From positions 20,546 to 84,545 of the forward strand of contig NZ_LFQU01000018.1 in assembly GCF_001275135.1 (NCBI RefSeq): a stretch of DNA of 64,000 nt, in the 5' to 3' direction. The first letter of the stretch is position 1. The number at the start of each line of letters is the position of its first letter. Below are positions 24,494 to 32,576 of this stretch, in pieces. The notes under the pieces were generated by a model. It made no database searches, was not told where the DNA came from, and was given only the letters and a program-made list of their open reading frames with translations. Position numbers and translations under genes: made by a program. This DNA is from Xylanibacter rarus. Its GTDB lineage: Bacteria; Bacteroidota; Bacteroidia; Bacteroidales; Bacteroidaceae.

Positions 24494-25762
24494 TTAGTTG
24501 ATGCGCCTTGTGCGCTTCTTTTTCTTCTTTCTCTTTTGGCGGTCGGTGTCCTGCGGCTCGTCACCGCCTGATGCACCGCCGCCCAGCAAACCGCCGAAAG
24601 CACCCAGCACGGAAGCCATGCCCGAAACGATGTCGGCTTTCGGCGTGAAGCCCGGCTGTTCCTGATGCGTGGGCTGGTCTTGCTGCGGTGCTGCCACTTC
24701 GGACTGGTGTATCTTTCCGGTTTCGCCCGAAAAACGTTCGTTGAACACGTTCGCCGAATACTCCTTACCCAAGCGTGAACCGTTCAGCACCACCCGGCTG
24801 TCGTGGTCGATGAACGTAACGCCATAGATGCGCCCGTTGTCGTTCTGACGGAATACCACATCAATGCCCTGCTTCTTTAGCTGTCGTTCCAGTTCCTTGC
24901 GGCTGCGGGCGGTCTGCATGGCAGTGGCTACAATCTTCCGGGTGCGCTCTTTCAGTTTCCCGTTCTTAATTGCTTCGCCCGATTTCTCCATTCTGCGCTG
25001 CACCGCTTCATAACCTACCGACTTGCCGATGCGGGAAGCCTTTACCGGGTTGCCCACCTTTTCGCCCTTGTCGTTCATGGCGGAATAGACAATGCCCTGA
25101 TAGGGCTTGCCGTTTATCTCGCCTTTGACTTCCTCGGCGCACACGTTGTAAGCGGCAAGCAAAGCCTTGTACTCCCCGAACGACTGGAAGCGGTAGCCAT
25201 AGCAAGCCGCTTTCACGGTGTTGCCGATTTGGTGCTTCACGTCCCCGGCGGCATAGTCCACCTTTTTAAGTTCGGGGCGTTCGGCACGTTCCTTTCGTTC
25301 TGCCGGGTGCAGGTTGTATTTCTGCTCCAGTTCACGGGTGATTTGCTTGCTGCGCCGATGCTCGAACTTGTCATTCAGCGGCTTGCCGTTCTCGTCCACC
25401 CGCAACCCCACGATGTGGATATGGTGGCGGTCGATGTCGGTATGCTTGTACACCAGATAAGGCTGGTCGCCATAGCCCAACTTCCGCATATACTCTTTGG
25501 CGATGTCGGAAAGCTGCCGGTCGGTCAGCACGTCTTCCGGGTGCGGGTTTATGGAAATATGAAGTATCGGCTTCTTGGTGGATAGCTGGACGGGCATCTG
25601 CATTTCAAAGCTGCGCATACACTCGCCGATAGAGAAATTCCCGTCCTCGCCCAACAGCATCCGGTTGGAGAAAAGCACCTTTGCTTCCCCGCTGTCCACC
25701 TTGTTTTGGTTGTATGCCAGTGCGCCGAACATATTGCCGCCCGTGCTTATTTTGGCAACCAT
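24494..25762 (-). CDS. mobB: Relaxase MobB (MobP-type mobilisation nuclease)
   Basis: The 422-residue protein begins MVAKISTGGNMFGALAYNQNKV. The HUH-type motif is PYLVYKHTDIDRHHIHIVGLRVDENG (about residues 94-120), with the His cluster DRHHIHI that binds the metal. The catalytic Tyr is probably among the N-terminal tyrosines. The end is a basic KKKKKRTRR tail. It nicks oriT and carries the strand to the recipient. ATG 25762 is preferred over 25774. Its start overlaps the end of mobA by 16 bases. Confidence 0.9.
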   Translation of the reverse strand: MVAKISTGGNMFGALAYNQNKVDSGEAKVLFSNRMLLGEDGNFSIGECMRSFEMQMPVQLSTKKPILHISINPHPEDVLTDRQLSDIAKEYMRKLGYGDQPYLVYKHTDIDRHHIHIVGLRVDENGKPLNDKFEHRRSKQITRELEQKYNLHPAERKERAERPELKKVDYAAGDVKHQIGNTVKAACYGYRFQSFGEYKALLAAYNVCAEEVKGEINGKPYQGIVYSAMNDKGEKVGNPVKASRIGKSVGYEAVQRRMEKSGEAIKNGKLKERTRKIVATAMQTARSRKELERQLKKQGIDVVFRQNDNGRIYGVTFIDHDSRVVLNGSRLGKEYSANVFNERFSGETGKIHQSEVAAPQQDQPTHQEQPGFTPKADIVSGMASVLGAFGGLLGGGASGGDEPQDTDRQKRKKKKKRTRRIN

Positions 25763-26169
25763 AGTTCCCTGCACTCGTTTGTCAGGTCGATAACCTGACG
25801 GTTCAACACAGCCAGTTCGGTGGTCGCTTTCTCCAGTTTATAGAGAAAAGCCAGTGCCTTTTTCTCCGAAAAGTTACTATTCAGAGCCTTTACCACTTGG
25901 TTGTAATTGACCGCAACCGCCCGGAACTGGGCATAAAATTCGGTCAGCCGGGCGCAATATTCTACTGCCGATTTGTCCACTTTCACCACCCGGAACGGCT
26001 CGCCGAACAGCCGGGCGGCGATGAAACGGGACTTGCTCGTGACGCCCGACTGCTCCCATTGCGAGAGGAAGCGGGCATTCTCCCGGTCGTTCAGGTAAAG
26101 GACATGGCGATGCTTCGCCGGGTCTGCGAGGGCGGGGCGACCGCCCTTGTTGGTTCTTCTTGTTTCCAT
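25747..26169 (-). CDS. mobA: MobA, relaxosome DNA-binding protein
   Basis: The 140-residue protein begins METRRTNKGGRPALADPAKHR, a ribbon-helix-helix-like basic start seen in MobA/MobC accessory proteins. A C-terminal helical part (AVNYNQVVKALNSNF, LYKLEKATTELAVLNRQVIDL) is typical of mobilisation accessory proteins. It should bind oriT and recruit the relaxase. The gene starts the leftward mob operon, about 220 bases downstream of a weak -7 element (TTACTTTG, 26394-26401, minus strand). Confidence 0.88.
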   Translation of the reverse strand: METRRTNKGGRPALADPAKHRHVLYLNDRENARFLSQWEQSGVTSKSRFIAARLFGEPFRVVKVDKSAVEYCARLTEFYAQFRAVAVNYNQVVKALNSNFSEKKALAFLYKLEKATTELAVLNRQVIDLTNECRELWLPK

Positions 26170-26441
26170 GCTTCTTTGGATTAAAAAATTACGACTTCGG
26201 AGTGATTTTTACCCCCGACAGGGGCAAGGCGTTTTCAGGCACGGAAAACGGTTCTATGTGCCATAGAACACACCTTGCTATTTTCTGACGAAAATCGAAA
26301 TCCGTCACGGACGGATTGGGGTTAGCGTGGAACGGTAAGCCCAGCCATTCACCAGCCCTGTTTTACACCTGCGCCCCCTGCGGTTCGTTACTCCGCTGCA
26401 AAGTAACGGTGATTTATAATGCTGTAAAATAGGTGGTTGGT

Positions 26442-26511
26442 GGACAAAACGGGACAGCGCAGGACAAATCGGGACAAGGTTTTCAGGGGACGTTTTTTCT
26501 CCCTTTTTTTG
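26442..26511 (+). promoter_or_regulatory. GGACA array copy 3 and putative tra operon promoter
   Basis: Four GGACA words start at 26442, 26452, 26462 and 26472 (GGACAAAACGGGACA, linker GCGCA, then GGACAAATCGGGACA). Exactly 27 bases separate the array from TTTTTTTG (26504-26511), a weak -7 element. The layout suggests an activator-dependent start site for the rightward tra operon, between the divergent mob and tra operons. Confidence 0.65.
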
Positions 26512-26517
26512 CATCGG

Positions 26518-26707
26518 ATTTCAATATTGAAAGCAAGATTGAAAGAAATATTCCAATCAGGAAAGAATGATTGAAAGCAGGATTTCAATAAAACATGATT
26601 GCAGGATTTCAATATTTCAAGAAAGAATGAAAGCAGGAAAACAAGATTGAAATAAAACAGTCTTTCAATATTTCAAGATTGCAATATGGAAAGAATGATT
26701 GAAAGCA
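26518..26707. repeat. AT-rich GAAAG/TTTCAA repeat cluster, candidate oriT or partition site
   Basis: GGAAAGAATGATTGAAAGCA occurs twice without change (26560-26579 and 26688-26707) and TTTCAATATTTCAAGA twice (26607-26622 and 26663-26678). Many partial copies of GATTGAAAG and its complement fill the interval. Such a dense repeat block between mobA and a ParA-like traA gene is where a transfer origin or centromere-like site is expected. Which of the two it is cannot be read from sequence. The rest of 26170-26441 shows only the weak mob promoter. Confidence 0.55.
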
Positions 26708-26745
26708 ATAAACAAATCTATCAACCAATAATGAACGGAAGCAAT

Positions 26746-27513
26746 ATGGAAAACGAGAAAACACCCCTTTATGTCGCCTTTTCCACACAAAAGGGCGGGG
26801 TCGGCAAAACCACCTTTACCGTGCTGGCGGCGAGTTACCTATACTACCTCAAAGGCTACAATGTGGCGGTGGTCGATTGCGACTACCCCCAGCACTCCAT
26901 TGCCGGGATGCGCAAGCGGGATGCCGAGCAGGTCGGGGCGGATGAAGATTACAAGCGCATGGCGTATGAACAGTTCACCCGGCTGGGGAAGAAAGCCTAC
27001 CCGGTACTGTGCAGTTCGCCCGAAAAGGCGATTGCAACGGCTGACGGATATATAGCCGCCGGACACGTGCCGGATATAGTGTTTTTCGACCTGCCCGGCA
27101 CGGTGAACAGCGAGGGCGTGATAAACTCCCTTGCGGGCATGGACTACATTTTCACCCCCATTTCAGCCGACAAGGTGGTGCTGGAAAGCAGCCTGTCGTT
27201 CGCAATGGCTATCCAAAAGCTATTAGTGAAGAATGAAGCCTGCCGACTTGCAGGGCTGTACCTCTTTTGGAACATGGTGGACGGTAGGGAGAAAACAGAC
27301 CTTTACACCGCCTACGACAAGACCATTAAGGAACTGGAACTGCCGCTGATGAAAACCTTTATCCCCGATACCAAACGCTACAAAAAGGAACTGGTGGCGG
27401 ATAAAAAGGCGGTGTTCCGCTCCACGCTCTTTCCCGCCAGCCGCCCGTTGGTAAGGGGAAGCAACTTGGAAGAACTGATAACCGAAATAGTGTACTACAT
27501 CAAATTAAAATGA
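26746..27513 (+). CDS. traA: TraA, ParA family ATPase
   Basis: The 255-residue protein has the deviant Walker A box KGGVGKTT at residues 16-23, DYPQHS at the Walker A' position and a DIVFFDLPGTVNSEGV segment as Walker B. It is the first gene of the tra operon. ParA-type TraA proteins are standard in CTnDOT-like elements, and the precise role is not settled. Longer in-frame starts at 26686 and 26731 exist, but 26686 lies inside a 20-bp repeat, so the ATG before ENEKTPLY is preferred. Confidence 0.88.
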   Translation: MENEKTPLYVAFSTQKGGVGKTTFTVLAASYLYYLKGYNVAVVDCDYPQHSIAGMRKRDAEQVGADEDYKRMAYEQFTRLGKKAYPVLCSSPEKAIATADGYIAAGHVPDIVFFDLPGTVNSEGVINSLAGMDYIFTPISADKVVLESSLSFAMAIQKLLVKNEACRLAGLYLFWNMVDGREKTDLYTAYDKTIKELELPLMKTFIPDTKRYKKELVADKKAVFRSTLFPASRPLVRGSNLEELITEIVYYIKLK

Positions 27514-27514
27514 T

Positions 27515-27943
27515 ATGGCAAAGCAAAGCGGCGGGATGCCGAAGATAGACGAGGATTTTATGCGGGAACTTATCTCGCAGGGTGTACCCGCCAAGCGGGA
27601 GAGCCAGCCGGATGATGAACCGCAGCCCGGCAGCGAAACGGAAACCGCCCACGAGGGACGGCAGGCTGAAACAGTGCAAGTAGAGAAACCGACACCCCGC
27701 AAGCGCAAGGGCGGTTCGGGCGACTACCGGGAAACCTACTTTCAGAAAGTGGAACTGGCAGACCGACAGCCCTTGTACGTGAGCCGAACCACGCATGAGA
27801 AGCTGATGCGTATCGTGACGGTGATAGGCGGGCGAAAGGTGACGGTAAGCAGCTACGTGGAAAACATTCTGCTGCGCCACTTCGAGCAGTACCAAGACGA
27901 GATAAACACCCTGTACGAAAGCCACTTCCAAAAGCCTGTCTGA
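27515..27943 (+). CDS. traB: DUF3408 protein (TraB-like)
   Basis: The 142-residue protein has an unstructured, Glu/Gln/Pro-rich N-terminal half and a conserved C-terminal half (YRETYFQKVELADRQPLYVSRTTHEKLMRIVTVIGGRKVTVSSYVENILLRHFEQY). This is the DUF3408 signature, a ribbon-helix-helix-like DNA-binding domain. It follows traA with 1 base between stop and start. A ParA-type ATPase followed by a DNA-binding partner resembles a ParA/ParB-like pair. Confidence 0.85.
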   Translation: MAKQSGGMPKIDEDFMRELISQGVPAKRESQPDDEPQPGSETETAHEGRQAETVQVEKPTPRKRKGGSGDYRETYFQKVELADRQPLYVSRTTHEKLMRIVTVIGGRKVTVSSYVENILLRHFEQYQDEINTLYESHFQKPV

Positions 27944-27945
27944 CT

Positions 27946-28575
27946 ATGGTAATCTATTGCATACTTACCGGGCTTTTGGTGTACTACATCGCCCTGTGGC
28001 TGTGGTATCGCTACACGGACAGCCGGACATCACCGGGCAAAACGGATGATGCGCCGCTTCCACGAAACGGGGTTTCAGGCTACACGCTGATAGGTGAAAG
28101 CCGATACAAGAGCGGACAATTTCAGACAGCGCAGGACAAATCGGGACACCTCCCGCAAGCGGCTGAAAATGATACTATTTTTGCGCCGCAGGCTGACGGA
28201 CTGCCGGAAGAAACGCCCGGTTACGAGAATGACGAACCCGACTACGAGGACGAGGAAATAGCCGGGTACATGGACGGTGACGATGATACCGGGCGGGCTA
28301 CGGGCGTGAGCTTTGACGAACTGGGCGAAGCGGTACGCACGGCGAACGCCGACAACCCCACCGAAACGGAACAGCGGCAAGCCGCCGGGACACTGGCAAG
28401 GATTGAGGGGACGAACCTCTACGATGCGGTGGTGGAGAACATCAACGGCGGGCTGGCAAAGGTGGCGGAACTGCTGGGACGCAACGAAGCGGAACTGGCT
28501 GCGGCTGCTGTCCCTGCCGAAGCTGGCAATAAAAGCAAGGAACACGAAGCGTTCGACATGAACGATTTCCTATAA
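27946..28575 (+). CDS. traD: TraD, membrane-anchored protein with embedded regulatory array
   Basis: The 209-residue protein has one N-terminal membrane segment (VIYCILTGLLVYYIALWLW) and an acidic, probably disordered middle (NDEPDYEDEEIAGYMDGDDD). A helical C-terminal part contains LARIEGTNLYDAVVENINGGLAKVAELLGRNE. By position and length it matches TraD of Bacteroidales elements; the function is not established. Codons for QFQTAQDKSGH overlap GGACA array copy 4, so coding and regulatory constraint coincide there. Confidence 0.75.
   Translation: MVIYCILTGLLVYYIALWLWYRYTDSRTSPGKTDDAPLPRNGVSGYTLIGESRYKSGQFQTAQDKSGHLPQAAENDTIFAPQADGLPEETPGYENDEPDYEDEEIAGYMDGDDDTGRATGVSFDELGEAVRTANADNPTETEQRQAAGTLARIEGTNLYDAVVENINGGLAKVAELLGRNEAELAAAAVPAEAGNKSKEHEAFDMNDFL
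28114..28183 (+). promoter_or_regulatory. GGACA array copy 4 and internal promoter in traD
   Basis: GGACAATTTCAGACA, GCGCA and GGACAAATCGGGACA (28114-28148) repeat the 10-base spacing. TATTTTTG (28176-28183) is an exact TAnnTTTG match, 27 bases downstream, the same distance as at 26442. It could give a second transcript for traE onward. Confidence 0.55.
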
Positions 28576-28745
28576 TATAATAATGTATAAGCCTGACAGC
28601 ATGAAACAGCGTGATTACGGTTGATTGGCAACCTGAAAACCAAACAGACAAACGGGACTATCCCCGACCACTAAAATTTCAAATTATTCACCAGCCGGGA
28701 AAGGCGGACTATCCACCCGCCGCCCGGCATTAAAAACAAATCACA

Positions 28746-29042
28746 ATGAGAAAGAAAATCTTCTTGTCGGCGGCTATACTTGCCGCCGTGGTAAGTGCCT
28801 ACGCACAAGGAAACGGGCAGGCGGGCATCACCGAAGCCACGAACCTAATCACCGGGTATTTCGACCCCGGAACAAAACTGGTGTACGCAATCGGGGCGGT
28901 CTGCGGCTTGATTGGCGGGGTAAAAGTATATAACAAGTTTTCAAGCGGCGACCCCGACACCTCAAAGACCGCCGCCAGTTGGTTCGGGGCGTGCATCTTC
29001 CTGATTGTAGCCGCCACTATCCTGCGCTCGTTCTTCCTCTAA
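28746..29042 (+). CDS. traE: TraE, DUF4134 (VirB2-like pilin candidate)
   Basis: The 98-residue protein has a signal peptide (MRKKIFLSAAILAAVVSAYAQ, likely cut after the Ala) and two membrane segments (KLVYAIGAVCGLIGGVKVY and FGACIFLIVAATILRSFFL). This layout resembles VirB2/TrbC-type pilins, and DUF4134 is the standard third or fourth gene in Bacteroidales tra operons. The upstream 170 bases hold the CCACTAAAATTTCAAATTATT motif also seen near topB and the DUF3945 gene. Confidence 0.9.
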   Translation: MRKKIFLSAAILAAVVSAYAQGNGQAGITEATNLITGYFDPGTKLVYAIGAVCGLIGGVKVYNKFSSGDPDTSKTAASWFGACIFLIVAATILRSFFL

Positions 29043-29052
29043 ACCTGCGGCT

Positions 29053-29415
29053 ATGTCTGACGAGTTGTTGAGGGCTAAGCCCGAAAAATATCAGGTAAAC
29101 AGGGGTATCGGGAAGCCCGTGGAGTTCAAGGGGCTGAAAAGCCAGTACCTCTTTATCTTTTGCGGCGGCTTGCTCGCCGTCTTCGTGGTGTTCATCGTCC
29201 TGTTCATGGCGGGCGTGAACCAGTGGCTATGTATCGGTTTCATCGTGTCGGCTTCGCTGCTGCTCGTGTGGCAGACGTTCCGGCTCAACGCCAAGTACGG
29301 CACGCACGGGCTGATGAAAGCCGCCGCACGCAAACGGCATCCACACTTCATTATCAGCCGAAAGGCGATACCCCGATTATTCACCTACAAAAAAAGAAAG
29401 GAAGAAAGACCATGA
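29053..29415 (+). CDS. traF: TraF, DUF4133 (VirB3-like)
   Basis: The 120-residue protein has a short polar start (VNRGIGKPVEFKGLKSQYLF), two membrane segments (about residues 31-50 and 53-73) and a basic C-terminus. DUF4133 proteins match VirB3 by position and topology and usually precede the VirB4-type ATPase. Its stop overlaps the traG start (ATGA), so the two genes are translated together. Confidence 0.88.
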   Translation: MSDELLRAKPEKYQVNRGIGKPVEFKGLKSQYLFIFCGGLLAVFVVFIVLFMAGVNQWLCIGFIVSASLLLVWQTFRLNAKYGTHGLMKAAARKRHPHFIISRKAIPRLFTYKKRKEERP

Positions 29416-31925
29416 GAAATATGTTAAAGGCTACCACGCTGGAAAGGAAATTCCCCCTTTTGGCGGTGGAGAACGGCTGCATCATTTCAAAGGATGCGGA
29501 CATAACGGTGGCTTTCAGGGTGGAACTGCCCGAACTGTTCACCGTCACCAGTGCCGAGTACGAAGCCATACATTCGGCATGGTACAAGGCAATCAAGGTG
29601 CTGCCCGACTACTCCATAGTACACAAGCAGGACTTCTTCATCAAGGAGAACTACCAGCCCGACACGGAAAGGGACGAGCTTAGTTTTTTAAGCCGCTCCT
29701 TTGAACGGCACTTCAATGAACGCCCGTTCCTGAACCATTACTGCTACCTGTTCCTGACAAAGACGACAAGGGAGAGAAGCCGCCGACAGAGCGACTTCTC
29801 CACCCTATGCCGGGGCAGGATTGTACCGCAGGAGATAGCCGACAAGGAAGCGGCGGCAAAGTTCATCGAAGCGGTCGGGCAGTTTGAAAGGATTATGAAC
29901 GACAGCGGGTTTGTCACCCTTACCCGGCTGGCGGCATCGGAAATCACCGGGCAGGACGGAAAGGCGGGCATCATCGAGAAATACTTCTCGCTATCGCAGA
30001 CAGATACCACCTGCCTGAAAGACATCGGGCTGTACCCGGAAGAAATGCGTGTCGGGGACGACATACTGTGCCTGCACACGCTTTCGGACGTGGAAGATTT
30101 GCCCGGAAAGGTCGGGACGGACACACGGTTTGAGAAGCTGTCCACTGACCGGAGCGACTGCCGACTGTCATTCGCCGCCCCGGTGGGCGTGCTGTTGTCG
30201 TGCAACCACGTCTATAACCAGTTCATCTTCATAGACGACCACGCCGAAAACCTGAAGAACTTCGAGCAGACCGCCCGGAACATGCAATCGCTCTCCCGTT
30301 ATTCCCGTGCCAACCAAGTGAACAAGGAATGGATAGACGAGTACCTGAACGAAGCGCACAGCAAGGGGCTTGTATCGGTGCGCTGCCACTGCAACGTCAT
30401 GGCATGGAGTGACGACCGGGAAGAACTCAAACGCATACGCAACGATGTGGGAAGCCAGCTTGCGCTAATGGAGTGCAAGCCACGCCACAACACGGTCGAT
30501 ACGCCCACGCTCTTTTGGGCGGGCATACCCGGAAACGAAGCGGACTTCCCCGCAGAGGAAAGTTTCTACACGTTCTTGGGGCAGGCTCTCTGCCTGTTCG
30601 TGGAAGAAACGAACTACAAGAGTTCGCTTTCGCCGTTCGGCATCAAAATGGTGGACAGGGTGAGCGGTCGCCCGCTGCATATCGACATATCGGATTTGCC
30701 CATGAAGAAAGGCATCACGACCAACCGCAACAAGTTCATACTTGGGCCGAGCGGGTCGGGTAAGTCTTTCTTTACCAACCACATGGTGCGTCAGTATTAC
30801 GAGCAGGGGGCGCACGTGCTGCTGGTAGATACGGGTAACAGTTACTTGGGGCTGTCCCAGCTTATCCACAACCGCACGCACGGCGAGGACGGGATTTATT
30901 TCACCTACACCAACGAGAACCCGATAGCGTTCAACCCGTTCTATGTCGAGGACGGGGTATTCGACATAGAGAAGAAAGAGAGCATCAAGACCCTTATACT
31001 CACCCTGTGGAAGCGGGATGATGAAGCCCCGAAGCGGTCGGAAGAAGTGGCGTTGTCAAACGCCGTGAGTGCCTATATCGAACTGACAGGCAAAGACCGT
31101 TCGGTAACGCCCTGCTTCAACACGTTCTACGAGTTTGTCCGGGATGATTACCGCCGACAGCTTGAACAGAAGAACGTCAGGGAAAAGGATTTTGACATAA
31201 ACAATTTCCTGAACGTGCTTGAACCGTACTATCGTGGCGGTGAGTACGACTACCTGCTGAACTCCGACAAGGAACTGGATTTGTTGCACAAACGCTTCAT
31301 TGTCTTTGAGTTGGACAACATCAAAGACCACAAGATTTTATTCCCGGTAACGACTATCATCATCATGGAAGCCTTTATAAACAAGATGCGCAAGTTAAAG
31401 GGAATAAGGAAGTTAATACTAATCGAGGAAGCGTGGAAAGCGATTGCATCGGCGAACATGGCGGACTATATCCGCTACCTCTACAAAACCGTCCGAAAAT
31501 ATTTCGGGGAAGCGATTGTAGTCACGCAAGAGATTGAGGATATTATTTCTTCCCCTATCGTGAAAGAGAGTATCATCAATAACTCGGACTGCAAAATCCT
31601 GTTAGACCAAAGAAAATATCTCAACAAGTTTGACAGCATACAGAACCTCTTGGGACTGACCGACAAGGAGCGTTCGCAGATATTGTCTATCAACATGGCG
31701 AACCACCCCGGACGGAAGTACAAGGAAGTTTTCTTCTCGCTGGGCGGCACGCAGTCGGCGGTGTACGCCACAGAAGTTTCATTGGAAGAATATTACACCT
31801 TCACGACAGAGGAAAGCGAGAAAATGGAACTGTTCGCACTTGCCGACAAGCTGGGCGGCAACCTTGAACTGGCTATCAAGAGGCTTGCAGAAAGCAAACG
31901 TAATCCCCAATCATCAACAACTTAA
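29412..31925 (+). CDS. traG: TraG, VirB4-like conjugation ATPase
   Basis: The 837-residue ATPase has Walker A GPSGSGKS at residues 445-452, a Walker B region LILIEEAWKAI near 675, and a preceding domain that matches the VirB4/TraG family (FGIKMVDRVSGRPLHIDISDLPMKKG). Length is usual. It powers assembly of the type IV channel at the inner membrane. An in-frame extension back to 29160 would overlap traF fully and is rejected; ATG 29412 starts MRNMLKATTLERKFPLL. Confidence 0.95.
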   Translation: MRNMLKATTLERKFPLLAVENGCIISKDADITVAFRVELPELFTVTSAEYEAIHSAWYKAIKVLPDYSIVHKQDFFIKENYQPDTERDELSFLSRSFERHFNERPFLNHYCYLFLTKTTRERSRRQSDFSTLCRGRIVPQEIADKEAAAKFIEAVGQFERIMNDSGFVTLTRLAASEITGQDGKAGIIEKYFSLSQTDTTCLKDIGLYPEEMRVGDDILCLHTLSDVEDLPGKVGTDTRFEKLSTDRSDCRLSFAAPVGVLLSCNHVYNQFIFIDDHAENLKNFEQTARNMQSLSRYSRANQVNKEWIDEYLNEAHSKGLVSVRCHCNVMAWSDDREELKRIRNDVGSQLALMECKPRHNTVDTPTLFWAGIPGNEADFPAEESFYTFLGQALCLFVEETNYKSSLSPFGIKMVDRVSGRPLHIDISDLPMKKGITTNRNKFILGPSGSGKSFFTNHMVRQYYEQGAHVLLVDTGNSYLGLSQLIHNRTHGEDGIYFTYTNENPIAFNPFYVEDGVFDIEKKESIKTLILTLWKRDDEAPKRSEEVALSNAVSAYIELTGKDRSVTPCFNTFYEFVRDDYRRQLEQKNVREKDFDINNFLNVLEPYYRGGEYDYLLNSDKELDLLHKRFIVFELDNIKDHKILFPVTTIIIMEAFINKMRKLKGIRKLILIEEAWKAIASANMADYIRYLYKTVRKYFGEAIVVTQEIEDIISSPIVKESIINNSDCKILLDQRKYLNKFDSIQNLLGLTDKERSQILSINMANHPGRKYKEVFFSLGGTQSAVYATEVSLEEYYTFTTEESEKMELFALADKLGGNLELAIKRLAESKRNPQSSTT

Positions 31926-31936
31926 AAATCAGGAAC

Positions 31937-32563
31937 ATGAAAAGAACAATTCTCCTTATGGCGGTATGCCTTTGCTTCATCGGCAACGCATCCGCACAGT
32001 GGGTGGTGTCAGACCCCGGCAATTTGGCACAGGGCATCATCAACACCACCAAGCAGATAGTGCAGACTTCCACCACAGCCAAAAACACGCTGGACGGCTT
32101 CATGGAAGCGCAGAAGATTTTCCAGCAGGGAAAAGTCTATTACGATGCGCTCAAAGCGGTACACGATGTTGTCAAGGGCGGCATCAAGGTGAAGAAGTCC
32201 ATTGAACTGGTGGCGGAAATATCCGAAATCTACGTGCGAAACTACCAGAACATGCTGGCTGACCCGAACTACACGCCGGATGAACTCACCGCCATTTCAG
32301 CCGGGTATGCCAAGCTGCTCTCCGAAAGTGCGGACGTGTTGCAGGACTTGAAGAATGTAGTGAACGTGACGGGTATGTCGCTGACGGATGCCGAAAGGCT
32401 GGCGGTAATCAACAACGCCTACAAAAGCCTGCTCAACTACCGCAACCTCGTGAACTACTACACCCGAAAGAACATATCCGTGTCCTACCTGCGGGCAAAG
32501 AAGAAGAACGACACAGACCGGGTGCTGGCTCTTTACGGCTCGGCGGATGAACGCTACTGGTAA
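31937..32563 (+). CDS. traI: TraI, DUF4141 (VirB5-like position)
   Basis: The 208-residue protein has a cleavable signal (MKRTILLMAVCLCFIGNASAQ). A helix-rich periplasmic part follows (WVVSDPGNLAQGIINTTKQIVQTSTTAKNTLDGF, then YQNMLADPNYTPDELTAISAGYAKLL). Its place between the VirB4- and VirB6-like genes is that of VirB5, which sits at the pilus tip. No homology to VirB5 is visible at this level, so the role is inferred from order. Confidence 0.88.
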   Translation: MKRTILLMAVCLCFIGNASAQWVVSDPGNLAQGIINTTKQIVQTSTTAKNTLDGFMEAQKIFQQGKVYYDALKAVHDVVKGGIKVKKSIELVAEISEIYVRNYQNMLADPNYTPDELTAISAGYAKLLSESADVLQDLKNVVNVTGMSLTDAERLAVINNAYKSLLNYRNLVNYYTRKNISVSYLRAKKKNDTDRVLALYGSADERYW

Positions 32564-32576
32564 CATATAAATCGGT

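Noticed and set aside
29160-29411. N-terminal extension of traG
   Set aside because: It overlaps traF entirely and is Arg-rich shadow sequence; the ATG at 29412 matches the known start of TraG proteins.
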